Part shown: in pieces, positions 22,690 through 33,689 of the stretch
Numbering within the stretch: position 1 is the first letter of the stretch
Layout of the letters: each line of letters begins with the position of its first letter
Notes under the pieces: generated by a model
What the model was told of the DNA's origin: nothing
Seen by the model: the letters and a program-made list of their open reading frames with translations, nothing else
Databases searched by the model: none
Assembly (NCBI GenBank): GCA_009760855.2
Contig: WPIO01000024.1
Coordinates: 2,104,001-2,168,000 of the forward strand
Direction of reading: 5' to 3'
DNA from: Cristatella mucedo
Lineage: Eukaryota; Bryozoa; Phylactolaemata; Cristatellidae
DNA: 64,000 nt
Made by a program: the position numbers and the translations under genes

Positions 22690-22830
22690 TATTTGTATAG
22701 CGCCCTAAGAGAGCCTCATCTCTAGCCGGGCACTTCATATATGCCACGGGGTTCAAGCCCACGACCACGGTCGTCAAAGATGATCACCTTGCCACGGCGG
22801 TCAAAAGCAAGCACCTTAACCCCTGGGCTG
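22690..22830 (-). mobile_element. SINE-2, minus strand, with a CR1-like 3' end
   Basis: On the minus strand: a tRNA-like head, box B GGGCTTGAACCC, then GGCATATATGAAGTGCCCGG and a 3' end CTCTTAGGGCGCTATACAAA. The end resembles the CR1-a 3' end (CTCTGAGGGCGCTTTATCAA). A second copy lies at 42330-42470. Confidence 0.65.
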
Positions 22831-22981
22831 AATCAGGTCGGCAATTGCGAACTCCTAACAGGGCAGTGCTCAGCAACTAGGATAAACATGTGCCATCGTA
22901 CACCAGGTACTTGCATATAACTTAAAAATCACACCCACTCAATACATACCTTTACAAACGACTTGAAAAGTGCAAGATCTC

Positions 22982-23376
22982 TCATCTTCGCTCTTCGTCT
23001 CTAGGATGACAACGACATCGCCGTGAAACGTCTGGTGTGCCAGAGTGCGGTTTCAATTGCAATCCAGACCCGTTAAACCACAAAAAAGGACATGTCTCGG
23101 AGCTCTCGTTTACCCACACGTTTCTAGTGGGGTTAGGTATGTATGTGCCAGAGGTGATGTTAGAATTATCCTTGAAATGGAAACCTGGTTTACCCTTCTC
23201 GTATCGCCATACTATGACGTTCACAAGTGTCAGCTCGATGGGTCCGCCAGTATTTCTTAGCAGCCGGCACCAAAGATTTCCGTTAACAGTCGGTGAGTCT
23301 GCCATACTCAAATCAAGGACTGAAGTGATATTGGCACAAACTTCGATACAACTACTATGCTTCATGTCGGCAGACA
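22982..23376 (-). CDS. Probable extracellular-domain exon
   Basis: Acceptor gtttttgtttccag, then an open reading of about 130 codons entered with two bases of a split codon, the same entry phase as the transmembrane exon. The content looks like a secreted domain: spaced cysteines (SSCIEVCANIT, LWCRLL, SETCPFLWF), several Asn-x-Ser/Thr sites (NIT, NIT, NES, NGS) and Trp/Tyr-rich strands (LTLVNVIVWRYEKGK). The 3' boundary is unclear: coding quality falls after HSGTPD at about 23033, and the only donor-like site there is weak; the frame stops at 22982. It lies about 3 kb upstream of the transmembrane exon on the same strand, so the two probably belong to one gene. An Ig-like or other disulfide domain is possible, but I cannot assign it. 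Confidence 0.45.
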
Positions 23377-24744
23377 CTGGAAACAAAAACCATACAGCAA
23401 TAGAGCACATCTGGTTGTCTAGCATTATTTGGTCGACCGAGAGCAAATGTTTTATATGCCTAACGTAGTTCAAAAAAACTAGTAAATGTAACCTCACTCT
23501 CTGATCATCTAATTTTTTTAATCTAGTGGCAATTTTATCGAATTATTACTGCTGCTCAAAAGGAGATGCAGTTTTATTCAATTATTGGATAGACGATTTA
23601 TAACGTACTTATGGCTGCTTCATAATATTCAATCACCACACACCGTGACGTAAGCATAGTGCAGAGCATATGGCATTGCCATGAGGTCTATCCTTTTAGA
23701 GTATATGCTGAGCCTATGAAGAGCCCCACAACATCATTCACTAATGCATATCACACAGCCTTGTATTCCCTGAAGTGCCTTGATAGGCACAGGCTGCACA
23801 CATGGCACAGGTGGCCCGAGCATGCATGACCTTGCACCATTGATGCACATCAGGAATACCATAGGGAGACAGGCTCATGCGCGTGTCTCTATGACAAGTA
23901 CGCACATAACTCTAGGATAAACACGTACACACGTACATACACACTTACAACACACACACACACACACAGACACACGTGAACACACGTGCTTACCGCATGC
24001 ACATATGCATACACATGCATGCTTACGCAAAGAGTAGAACAGCCTTTGGGACTACCACCCAGCAACACAGAAAGCAAAATGAAGCGCTAATGCAAAGCTC
24101 TACCCCATGATTTAGGCTGAGAAGGGTAAACAGAGAAATATGGAAATACAAAGCGACTAGCAACTGTCTGCCACAAGACAGACAGACGAAACCGACCCAA
24201 TAATCTATAGAACACTTTTCGTTGCTCAAATCCATTGATCGATTTAAGTAAGAGTTCGGCTCGCGATGAAGAAAGAACGAGGAAGTCACCCATGCAGGTT
24301 GGAAAGATGATGTTGCTGACTGTATTACATGCTGGGGAGTAGGCAGGTTTAACTATAGGTGTTGTTGGATAGACATTCACCAGCTAGGGTGCTCCGAAGC
24401 AGTGGGAAAGAGAGAGAGGAAGACAGCATCTGCAAAGGCCGGAAGACATGCGGAAAGTGGTATAGGACCACGGGTGTTAGTAGTTACGATCATTAGTCCC
24501 ACCCAAGGAAGCTAGGACTGATGTCGTGTCGGCATTAAATTTTAGCGCCATTTGTGGAAATGCTTATATGAAAGATAGGAAATGGGCACAGTGCAATTAC
24601 TGGTATCTAGCTACTTAAGCCATTTGAAACTTGGCAACCAGCTCCTCCATTCGAGGACAGAGCATTAGGGACATTAAGTCCAATCCAGTGAGGCCACATG
24701 TAATGTACCTACTATATAGGGATTAAAAATTACAAAATAAATAA
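23377..24744. other. Non-coding sequence with an AC/GT-rich tract
   Basis: No supported gene. Around 23930-23990 an alternating cacacaca/gtacatac tract could form Z-DNA. The rest shows no repeat family I recognise. Confidence 0.35.
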
Positions 24745-24905
24745 ATAAATACTAGCTTATTCAACAGCCTCTTTTGTATGGAGACAGAAGACCCTTTAGG
24801 GCGAACACCACTGCTCGAACCGGCAATAAAGCATCGTTCATGGCAGGATTCGAAACGAGTCTTTCGCCTCAGCTATTTGGACAACGTCTTAATCGGCAGC
24901 TTGAA
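24745..24905 (-). mobile_element. tRNA-derived SINE-1, minus strand, diverged
   Basis: The 3' end is at caacagcctcttttgtatgg, with box-B-like ggcaggattcgaaacgagt and the remaining body in the order seen at 57935. No clear target duplication. Confidence 0.6.
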
Positions 24906-25774
24906 TGAGACTTGATATACCGCCAAGGACAGCAATGGTGTTTCCTAAATTAGCCTACAAAGCCTCTTAATAGGCTAACCTTTTGGCTGTTGCTGTTTTC
25001 GGCGTCTGGCATGGACGTGGGAGTGTTAGCACACGTGTTTTTCCAAAACAGCTCGAACTGCTACAGTGCAGCACTCACAAGCTGGGACACACCTGGTATG
25101 GTGTCTCTACCTGACATCACGTTGCACTAAAACCTTTGTCCATTTAATGGACGGTCTTCGGCGATGTAAAGCTTCACTTCAAAGTTATAGGAACGTTCAC
25201 AAGTCTGGGATTTATTTTGAGGGGTTCCAGATTTTGGATTTTAACACTTTGCATAGAGTCCTACACAAGATTAACTTATGCTTTGTAGGGTTGTTTGTTA
25301 TGTGCAACTTTATGTGCAACTGTGTACTCAGCAACATTTCAAGTTATGCTACTCCCACTAATCTGGTCTATGTGCAGCACCATCCTAATGCTACACGATT
25401 GACAAGCCGGAGAGCCGACTGACAAGCTGCAGGATTTTGCTACAACAGTAAGCACCCGAGTGTATTGGCTGGTAAACCTGCGAGACGAATGTTACTTATG
25501 CGGGGGCGGGTTGATAAGTCATGATACACAACGGAAGAGAGTTAACCTCTTACACATTTGGATGCAGTATCCCTGTGTAAGCAAGCCTGATTTTAAGCAA
25601 TGCTATGTAGCTGAAATCAGGCAGAATTTACGGTGCAGCAGATGTGATCCTCTAGTGAAGGGTCTCATGAGAACAGGGCACCTAGATTTCATGCAGATGT
25701 GAAAGTAAATATGTTGGCAGACCTGATTTAGGGAGTTCCAATTTCTGAGGCATGCTTGGTTTGCCCATTTATAG
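24906..25774. other. Unassigned sequence with an open plus-strand frame
   Basis: A plus-strand frame of 118 codons (25066-25422) and one of 80 codons (25460-25702) are open but show no recognisable domain and no convincing splice sites or start context. I see no homologous copy elsewhere in the window. Nothing further can be supported. Confidence 0.25.
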
Positions 25775-25885
25775 ATAAATCAATTTTATCGTTTTTAAAC
25801 TAAGGGAGTTGACATAATTCAACATGCTGGAGGGCTGGGACGGATCGAAGTAGAGGTACAACTGAGTGTCATCGGCATAGAAGTA

Positions 25886-26018
25886 ATAATGATAACAATA
25901 ATAATGATACATTTGATATAGCACCCTCGGAGAACTCAATTTCTTTCTAGGCACTTTACACTTGCTGCAAAGGAAGCACTATCGAATGGATAGTGGAATG
26001 GTTAGTAGTAGTGTGCTC
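25886..26018 (-). mobile_element. Nested CR1-a 3' end, 133 bp, target duplication AAGTA
   Basis: Begins ataatgataacaataataat (complement of the tail) and ends in the 3' UTR. AAGTA occurs immediately on both sides (25881-25885 and 26019-26023), while the intact copy at 60.9 kb has the site once. Confidence 0.8.
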
Positions 26019-26262
26019 AAGTAAAAGCCTAGACTGTGCTTGGCTATTACATCGGCAAAAAGGAGAGTATAAGCTGGGAAGAGAAGCTGACCAAGCACAG
26101 ACCCTAGAGGTACCCCATACTTCAGTAGTGCCTCGGATGATCTAGTTCCCATCGCATCAATACCCTGAAGACTTCCACTGTGATAGGAACTGTATGGTGG
26201 CAGTGAAGTTTCAGTGATGTCCAGGCAAGATGACAGGTACTCGAGTAGAACTTGAAGATCAA

Positions 26263-26339
26263 TATATAATAATAAAAATAATGCACTTGATAAAGCTCCC
26301 TCAGAGAACTTAATCTCTTTCTAGGTGCTTTACATTTAC
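26263..26339 (-). mobile_element. Nested CR1-a 3' end, only 77 bp, target duplication TCAA
   Basis: Tail plus the last 60 or so bases of the family, flanked by TCAA at 26259-26262 and 26340-26343. Removing it and one TCAA restores the alignment with the copy at 61.17 kb. Confidence 0.75.
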
Positions 26340-26695
26340 TCAAATGCTGCCGAAACATCAAGCACAACAAGCAGAAAATATTTACCCTTCCTGTGAAGAT
26401 CACTGTAAACCTTAAGGAATGCTGATACTGTTTTGGAGTTATTAGCTCTAAAAGTAGGCTGAAATTTGTTAGGTTTTAGCCATGAATGCATGAGTTCAGC
26501 TGGTCTGCCACAACTCATTTCAGTGTCCTTGATCTGAACTGTATAAAGAAGACTGGATGAAGCTGCTCAAATTTTCTTTCTCTAGCATTCCTTTCAAAAT
26601 TATTGGCCTAAATATAGCCTTTTTGAAAGAAGCATGGGCGTGACCTAAGGCTAGGGTCATATTTGTCATGTTAGTTATGCATGGCAGCAGAAGAT

Positions 26696-26910
26696 AATAA
26701 TAATAATAATAATGCACTTGATAAAGCGCCCTCAGAGAATTGAATCTCTTTGTAGGCGCTTTACATTTGCTGCAAACGAAAACACGGCTGAAAGGTGAGT
26801 AATATCATGCTTGATAAACAACATGAATAAAATGGTTAGGGGTGACATGCACAGGGTCAGCATGCAAGTGTAGTTAGTGGCAGCATACACAGTGTCAACA
26901 CACATAAAGC
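26696..26910 (-). mobile_element. Nested CR1-a 3' end, 215 bp, target duplication AAGAT
   Basis: The tail aataataataataataat at the left and the 3' UTR to cacataaagc at the right are flanked by AAGAT at 26691-26695 and 26911-26915. Confidence 0.8.
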
Positions 26911-27235
26911 AAGATCTATGCATCCTACAAGTAAGACAGTGGGAATAGGGTCTAGAGTACTAAGAGTCTTCTTTGATTGGAAGATCAATATCAGGATTAG
27001 TCACTGGCTACCTCCTTGAATGTAGACATCGAGATTAAAGATACAACTTGAGGGTGGGAATTTGCTGTGGGACTTTTATTGAGGGGGATAAGACTATAAG
27101 AGATGCAGCAACCTTAGAGATGGACTCTCCATCTAGTATCTTTTGCTGACAAAGATGCTATATAAGCAGTCTGCTAGATCGCAACAAAGACCACTGGGTA
27201 AGGAGCTACTCAGCCTGTGTGATGTGCACTATCTA

Positions 27236-27679
27236 GATCTAGAGTGTTTAGTACTTCATATTGATTAATAGCAAGTCAAATGTACTACAACGGGATAAAC
27301 TTGTGCCTCAATCGGTCGTTGCACTAGAGGCATACTATACTATACATGGAGAAGCTTAAAAGGTTAAGCAATGTGTTAGAATTGTAATGGAAAATGTCGT
27401 CTGGTTTCCAGACCTCATTCAGTGATGCTGAAGTGTAGTCCTTTCAATATTGACACCTATTTTAGCATTCATCGACTACAGAGGACCACGTAAAACTGAA
27501 GACCTTGTCTGTTATCCTTAAGGAACTCAATCCAACACGATGTAATTCACGAAAACTGTACTGTGAGCAACAACTCATAACCTTGCTAAGATTCTATTTA
27601 GCAAAGTATACTATGTGTGTCTTTGTGAGTCTTTCTTATCAGGTTTTGGTATTATAATTTTGGTCAGATACCAATAAAT
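27236..27679. other. Unassigned sequence
   Basis: Between two CR1-a copies of opposite strand. No frame or repeat family that I can support. Confidence 0.25.
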
Positions 27680-29640
27680 GTACTTTACGTCTGTGTTAGA
27701 ACTCGCTCAGACGGCCTATGGTTTACCAATAGCTAGGTCTACTAAGCCCAAGCTTGGAAAAGCATACAACAGATCAGGGCTGCCTCTCTATCAAGAGGCA
27801 TATAACGACTACTGTAGATCGAACCAGTTGAACCTAGCAGAGGATAAGTCTAGCATCTATAAGAATATTGTTGAATCATAGATGTGCAATCTAAACATGC
27901 TTACGTCATCGATCAACCATCTCCTTAACCACTTCCAGGTTAGCTTTGTACCTAGTGATCCCTGTGATGGTCTAGCTGATCGCTTCTCTAGCTTCTTTGT
28001 TAATAATATAAAAATCAGGGAACCCATCCCTAAGATTGCAGCACCCCCCCCCCCGGAATCCTGTCCGTCAATTTCATGCAGCACTTCAATATCTACATTC
28101 AACAAGGTCACTAGTGACTTCATCCTACAGTTGAAATCCCAATCAAAGAAGACAAATAGTCATCTGGACTCTATTCTCACTGTCCTGCTTCTATGGTGCA
28201 TTGATCTGCTGTTGCCATGCATAAATAACAATTATTATGCCATTAGCCTCAGGTCATGTCCCAGCACCGATAAGAAAGGCTGTAATCAGGCCACTACTCA
28301 AGAGAACAACAGTAAAATAAGAGAACTTAAGACACTTCTATCCAGTCTCCCTTCTACCGCTTCTATCAAAGACACTTAAACGTGTGATGGCAGACCAGCT
28401 GAACTCACATATTGAAACTTCAAACATTGCTAGTAGTTTCCAGTCAGCATTGCTTCGGGTGTATAACGACCTACTTAGGAATGCAGACTTACGTCGAGTA
28501 GCTTTACTTGTTTTGCTCGTTCTTTCGGCATCACCAAGTCCTTCTTGAGCCCCTCTCATTGCGCCTGGGCATTACTGGCACTGCATTGCAACGGTTCAGG
28601 TCCTACCTCAATGGGAGACTCTAAAGTATTGATGCAAATGGACAAACATCATCCAAAGAGCCTCTGAAATATGGGGTACCTCAAGGCTCTGTGCTTAGTC
28701 TAGTACTTTTCACCGTCTATACTCTCCAATCTTGCCGATGCGATTGCTAAGCACAATCTAGGCTTTCACTTCTATGCAGATGACACTCAGTTGTACTTTT
28801 GCTTTGATCCCTTCCAGACCTTCAGGACGTCGAATTCTCTCAACTAGCTTGCTGCATATATTTATGACATCTGCACATGAAGGGTGGCAATTTTCCTTAA
28901 ATTGAATGATGACAAAACCAACATAATAGTTATGGGCAGACCAAGTGTGATTCAGAAACTGGAAAGGTTGGCACTCACAATTGGCTCTGCCAGCATATCT
29001 CCCGTTGAATCTGTGCAAAATCTAGGTTCAACATTCCTAAGTAACCTTTCATTACACTACCATGTCAGCTTCATAGTAAAGTCTGCATACTGTCAGCTAC
29101 ATAAATTGCTAAAATTCAGGCTTGTTTAGACAAGGATACCACATCTCAATTGGTCCATGCATTTGTGACATCCCGTCTTGAATTCCATAACTCACTGCTT
29201 GCTGGTCTATCAGCCTATGCAATCAAGCACTTACAGCTGTTGCAAAACTCTGCAGCTAGGCTTGTCTGTCGTGAGGATTGCAGTTGCCACAACTCAACAC
29301 TTCTCGCCGACCTGCAGCGGCTCTCAGTGAAGAAACGAATCGACTTCAAGGTTTTGCCACTCACTTTTAGGTCCCTTCATTTGTTTTCTCCACCCTACTT
29401 ATCAGATCTACTCCCCCATCAGGCTAGGCATCATACCACCTGCTTTTCGGAACCAAATTGTTTACCAATACCTCATACAAACCTCAAATCCTTTGTGGAG
29501 ACGTGCATTTAGTTCATATGTTCCCAAACGTTAGAATTCACTCCCGATTTGCATCACAGCATCTCCTGACTTGACTACATTAAAAGACTAAAAACGCATG
29601 TAGTTATCACAGCATTTAGTGGGTCCCAGTGATTCGACCT
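27680..29640 (+). mobile_element. CR1-a ORF2 copy, about 2 kb, multiply frameshifted
   Basis: Covers the linker before the RT domain, the RT domain and the C-terminal region. Recognisable pieces: KLGKAYNRSGLPLYQEAYND (27740), FYADDTQLYF at about 28772-28800, FLKLNDDKTNIIVMGRPSVI (28890) and HLQLLQNSAARLVCRED (29230). The 3' UTR is cut short and no ATT tail is present. A run of 13 C bases at about 28044 is a slippage site within it. Confidence 0.85.
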
Positions 29641-30620
29641 TTGTGTGTTTATGCATACTACCAAAATCAACAAACTTTGTTGAAGTGGCTATGTGGAGTG
29701 ACAGACAGAGATGACTTCAGTTATCTCTCCAGCTCCCTCTCTATGCATTTATCTACTCAAACTGTACCTCTCTACATAGCTATCTATCCATAAACCGCCT
29801 ATCCGTCTACCTTATTACATCACTTCATTTATTTCTCAAACTGGTTTTATATCTATTTCTATATTTATCTATCTCGCTCTATTATGATGTCTCTGCCACC
29901 AGGCAATTGCATATTGGTGCAAAACTTTGCATCAAGGCTTGTCTGTCGGGAGCTTCGTGGTTGGCGTTTTACTCTAATTCTCGCTCATCTTCAATGGCAC
30001 ACAATCACGTAGAATATCGACTTCAAAGTTTTATCACTAACCCTTAGCTGGGCCTCGAACCGACCTCGAAATTATTTGGATACCATGACACCAGTTCGTA
30101 TGCTGCTAAAGCCGGGAGCTTACATCCAACGGACGTCACGAATTCCCTCGACTTAACGACTTGAATTAGAAACTAAAAACGCACCTGTTTAGCACAGCAT
30201 TGAGTGGGTGCTTGTGAATTGTCAGAGTGGTTATGTGTGCTAACATTGTGCATGCTACCATTATTCGACATTTTACTTGTTGACATTGACTTTCTGTCTG
30301 CATGCACATATGAATCTATCTATACATCTCTGCTTGGCTCTCTATTTCTGTTTTAATCAATGGCTTACTTTCTCTAAGATTCTCTCTGTTTCTTTGCCCA
30401 CATCTAATGCTCTTCATGTCTCTCAGGATGTCTCCATCTCTGTCTATCCACAATAACAGATATAACTACATAATCTTTAAGTGCAAGAGATAATGATACG
30501 GAGACAATATACCTTGGCTTACGACTTTAATTCGTTCCGTGACGGAGCTCACAACTGAAATTACTTGTATATCAAATCAATTTTCCAAATTGAAATGAAT
30601 CAAATGCCATTAATCCTTTC
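29641..30620. other. CT/CTAT-rich sequence with a very old CR1-a fragment
   Basis: About 29905-30250 keeps faint family phrases (ttggtgcaaaactttgcatc, aggcttgtctgtcggg, cgacttcaaagtttta). The rest is pyrimidine-rich low-complexity sequence with loose CTAT repeats. No gene seen. Confidence 0.5.
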
Positions 30621-30684
30621 GGTACCCCAAAACACTTGCGATTTTTCGGAAACGATCTGGAAAATACGGAAATCTATACGTCGT

Positions 30685-30790
30685 CAGTGCACATACTCAA
30701 CTTAAGTCATGAAACCAGGGTCATGCGTCAAACAATCGTACCTGGTGAGGAAGACCTTGTGGCTAGCAGGAAAAACATGTCGCCAGCCCT
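30685..30790 (+). repeat. Shared flank motif, copy 2
   Basis: Matches 14285-14385 over about 100 bases in the same orientation (actcaacttaagtcatgaaa; ccttgtggctagcaggaaaa). It is preceded by a partial plus-strand satellite monomer (gaaaatacggaaatctatac). Confidence 0.6.
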
Positions 30791-30924
30791 CCAGCTTTGA
30801 CTGAGAGCTAGCATTACCAATGCCATTTCTAGGGTGCACGAAAAATAAGAGTATACTCAAATAAAAAATCTAAATGAGACCGTCACCTGGACACGTCTAG
30901 TCTATTAATAATGAACTGTTATAG

Positions 30925-31600
30925 ATTTGCGTATTTTCCCAGGCCACTGCCATCGAGTGCCCCGAAATGTAAGCTCGCGATTGGTTGAAAAGATGTGATA
31001 GCACTTTTTACACAGCCCACTGTAATACCCACGACGAATGGAATCTTCTCCCATCAGCTTTAATTTTAATTGCAACAATCGTAGATTGCTGTATTGTCTC
31101 AGGCAATTACCATCGATTGAAATGCATTGCCCAAAATTGAACTCGCAAAATGACAGTATGTAAGCCCACAGTGAGTGATATATGGTAGGATAATTACAAA
31201 TTCAAACAGCCGATTTCCAGCAAATTTGAAACAGATTGTGGTAGAGGCCTTGCCATTGCCGTGCATTGCCCTCGATTGTGTTCTCGATTGTTTAAAAGGA
31301 TGTGGTTGCAATTTTTATATAATATTTGCAGTGTACTGCAACATGCAATACAGTTAGAGTTTGTCGGTCAATTTGTAACGGACCGTTATGGATTGACGTA
31401 TTTTCCAGGGCCACTGCCGTCGACTGAACGCCCACACTGGGTGGACATTTCGAGCTCGATCAGGTACATGAATCATGAAATAAGAGTTGCAGCTTCTTGC
31501 AGCCAAACTTGCCAATACTCCACGGATTTTGCCATCGGCCCCTGCCATTGCTGTGGATTGCCGTGCATTGCTGACAGTTAATGAGAAAAGCATCTTGAAA
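30925..31600 (-). repeat. Satellite array, inverted copy, about four monomers
   Basis: Complement of the monomer of the 11-14 kb array: tattttcccaggccactgcc, gccattgccgtgcattgccc, tattttccagggccactgcc and cccctgccattgctgtggat, spaced about 150-170 bases. The orientation is opposite to the large array, yet the flank motif next to it is not inverted. Confidence 0.75.
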
Positions 31601-32234
31601 CGGCCAAGGTTTTACTTTGGACTCAGCTGAATGTTATACGTGATGACAATTGGGTCTTCCCACTGCCGATTTCTCGTGCATGTCCTAAGGACTGCCAGTG
31701 TGCAAGGCAGAGTGCAACCAGCATAGAGTGTGAGCTACTTGTTCTTATCAAAGCGTTCTTCTCGAGATATCTCAACGCCGGCTTACGGCTGGGCAAACAT
31801 CGGCTGCAGCAGCATAGAGCAGTGCTCATCCAGCCTGCATCAAGCACGTGACACGTAAAGTGAGTGCTTCGATTCGCCACAACGAAACCACGTGGTGTAC
31901 GCATCGACAGAACCAAAACCGTTTCTCTGGTGATTGACGAATATTTTACGACTGAGCCGGCACCCAAAAACATTCTGCAGGAACAGCTGACTTTTACGAT
32001 TTCTTTTACCTACCAACAATCTGCTAGCTGATAACGACTTTCACTTTTCACAGCTATAGCCACGAGGAAGATACCCATAGTTGTTAGTACGCATGCAAGA
32101 ATTCTTGCATGTGTGCTACATAAGTATGCATGCACAAACATTAAATGTGCATGCAAACGAGTGTACCTGTATATACCTCTGCCTATAACTCGCCAATGAA
32201 AAGAGGCTAAACACTTGCAATGCAAGAGAAATTA
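31601..32234. other. Unassigned sequence between the satellite and the Tc1 remnant
   Basis: No supported coding frame and no repeat family recognised. Ends at a TA dinucleotide that is the target site of the neighbouring Tc1-like end. Confidence 0.3.
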
Positions 32235-32890
32235 CAGGGCCGGCCCAAAAAATTTTCGAACCCTGCGTTTCTGTGAGGTAGATAGCCACCACAAGATAAA
32301 TCGTGAAAGCCAATACAGTTGAAAGATACTGAAGCATGCCGTAGTTGAAGCAGGTTTTTTTGCACAAAACTGCAACAAAATAAAAAATTGCCTGCTACTC
32401 CTCCGAAGATTTTTTATAATGGCCAGGTTATTGACCCTGACAATTTCTCTCATTCGTCAGATGTGATTTTCTGACACTTCTTCTGCAGAAGTTCGAATAA
32501 TTAATTACAATTTTGTGAACGAATGACCCGTTCGCGTATTTTAAGCTCACATTCTTCCCACGAATGCTCAATAGGGTTCAAATCTCGGCTCGGACTCGGC
32601 CATTCCAAAATCCGGAAGTGATCGCTGATTTGATGCATGGGGCTATCAAAAAAGTCCTTTACTATGCCTGAGGTATGCTTCGGATCGTTGTGCTGCTGCC
32701 AAATAAAGTCCAAACCATGTATGCTATGAGCTGACAGAATACCAACATTCTTAACAATTTCCAAGTGACATTCTGCATTCATTATCCCCTGCACCCGGTG
32801 CAAGCTCCCAACAACAGCAGCAATAAAACAACCCCAAGCACAATTATCCCGTCAGCACCACGGCCACCGTATTTCACATTCAACTGGAGA
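32235..32890 (-). mobile_element. Tc1/mariner-like transposon, 3' half with one terminal repeat
   Basis: Minus-strand reading with the Tc1 transposase C-terminal signature: WQQHNDPKHTSGIVKDFF, LEWPSPSRDLNPIEHSWEE, and upstream HRVQGIMNAECHLEIVKNVG. A frameshift near 32805 leads into a recognisable Trp-Gly-Cys-Phe segment. The catalytic third residue region (the Asp of DLNPIEH) is kept. About 265 bases below the frame end, cagggccggcccaaaaaatt begins immediately after a TA (32233-32234), as Tc1 terminal repeats do. The N-terminal half and the other terminal repeat are missing; a CR1-like scrap starts near 32930. Confidence 0.8.
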
Positions 32891-32929
32891 CAAATCTCTA
32901 GTTCTCCTAGTTCTACTACTGGGTCACTG

Positions 32930-33130
32930 GGTCAAGTCTGACGGTCAAATCAAATCAAGCCTGATGCTATTTACGATAAATTATCACATCGCTCATGCAA
33001 GTCCTTTAAATCTCGTATGAATTTAAAAACCGTTGGAGACCACGCCTTTAGTTCCCATGCTCCTAAATCCTGGAACTTACGCTCTACGCTGAGTGAACGG
33101 CATGCCAATGCCAGCGCATCCGAGGAGCAT
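32930..33130 (+). mobile_element. Old CR1-like ORF2 C-terminal scrap
   Basis: The phrases gtttaaaaaccgttggagac-like and cacgcctttagttcccatgc, ctcctaaatcctggaac correspond to the GDRAFSS-AP-WN region of the family, but the surrounding sequence is not CR1-a or CR1-b. Confidence 0.5.
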
Positions 33131-33689
33131 TCTTGAGTTTAACGAGGTTTATGTTTAGGAATCGCCGAAGTAGCTTTGCACGTTACCTTTGCTCTTCCCG
33201 TTCATTACGTTAAGAGATGGTGATGGCCGCCTCCTCTCTTCGTCCTATAGCCACTATAGTAATGACAGAACATTGCATCTTGCGTACGCACGGTGCTGAG
33301 TTCAGATTCCAAGACTTAACCACATGGTCTAGGAGCATAACTTGCAGAGCTCTCCTCCCATAAGTCCTGCTAATGGAATGGTTTGAGGTTTTGAAAAAAT
33401 TTCATTAACTGGGCGTAAATTACAGCTCATTCGCCAACAATTCGCTTACTTCTTAATTCTTCCGTTCTGTCTCGTCGTCTATCTAAAATACAGACCGCGG
33501 AGGCTTCTCCCCAGTCTGCAAAGCTCTGGTTATTTGTAGCGTATCGTCACGCTGAGAGCACCTCTTAGATAAGTCACTGAGTGGTTTTCATTGCAGCTAC
33601 TCACTTTGGCATGTTCACGCTTTAGGTTGAGGATTATAGTTTATGGTTTACATCTGGGGCTACGCATTTAAGCTATTTATTACATATAA
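33131..33689. other. Unassigned sequence
   Basis: No supported frame, repeat or regulatory element. Confidence 0.25.

Larger units (their letters stand above)
25775..27235 (-). mobile_element. CR1-a ORF2 copy with three nested 3'-end insertions
   Basis: Minus-strand pieces of the RT domain in order: the FYADD region at about 25870, the GVPQGS region at about 26110, VSAAFE at about 26340, and the upstream linker at 26920-27230. It aligns piece by piece with the uninterrupted copy at 60.8-61.8 kb. Three short insertions (25886-26018, 26263-26339, 26696-26910) break it. Confidence 0.8.

Noticed and set aside
25066-25702. Two open plus-strand frames of 118 and 80 codons
   Set aside because: No domain, no start context, no splice sites and no second copy; the length is within what chance allows here.
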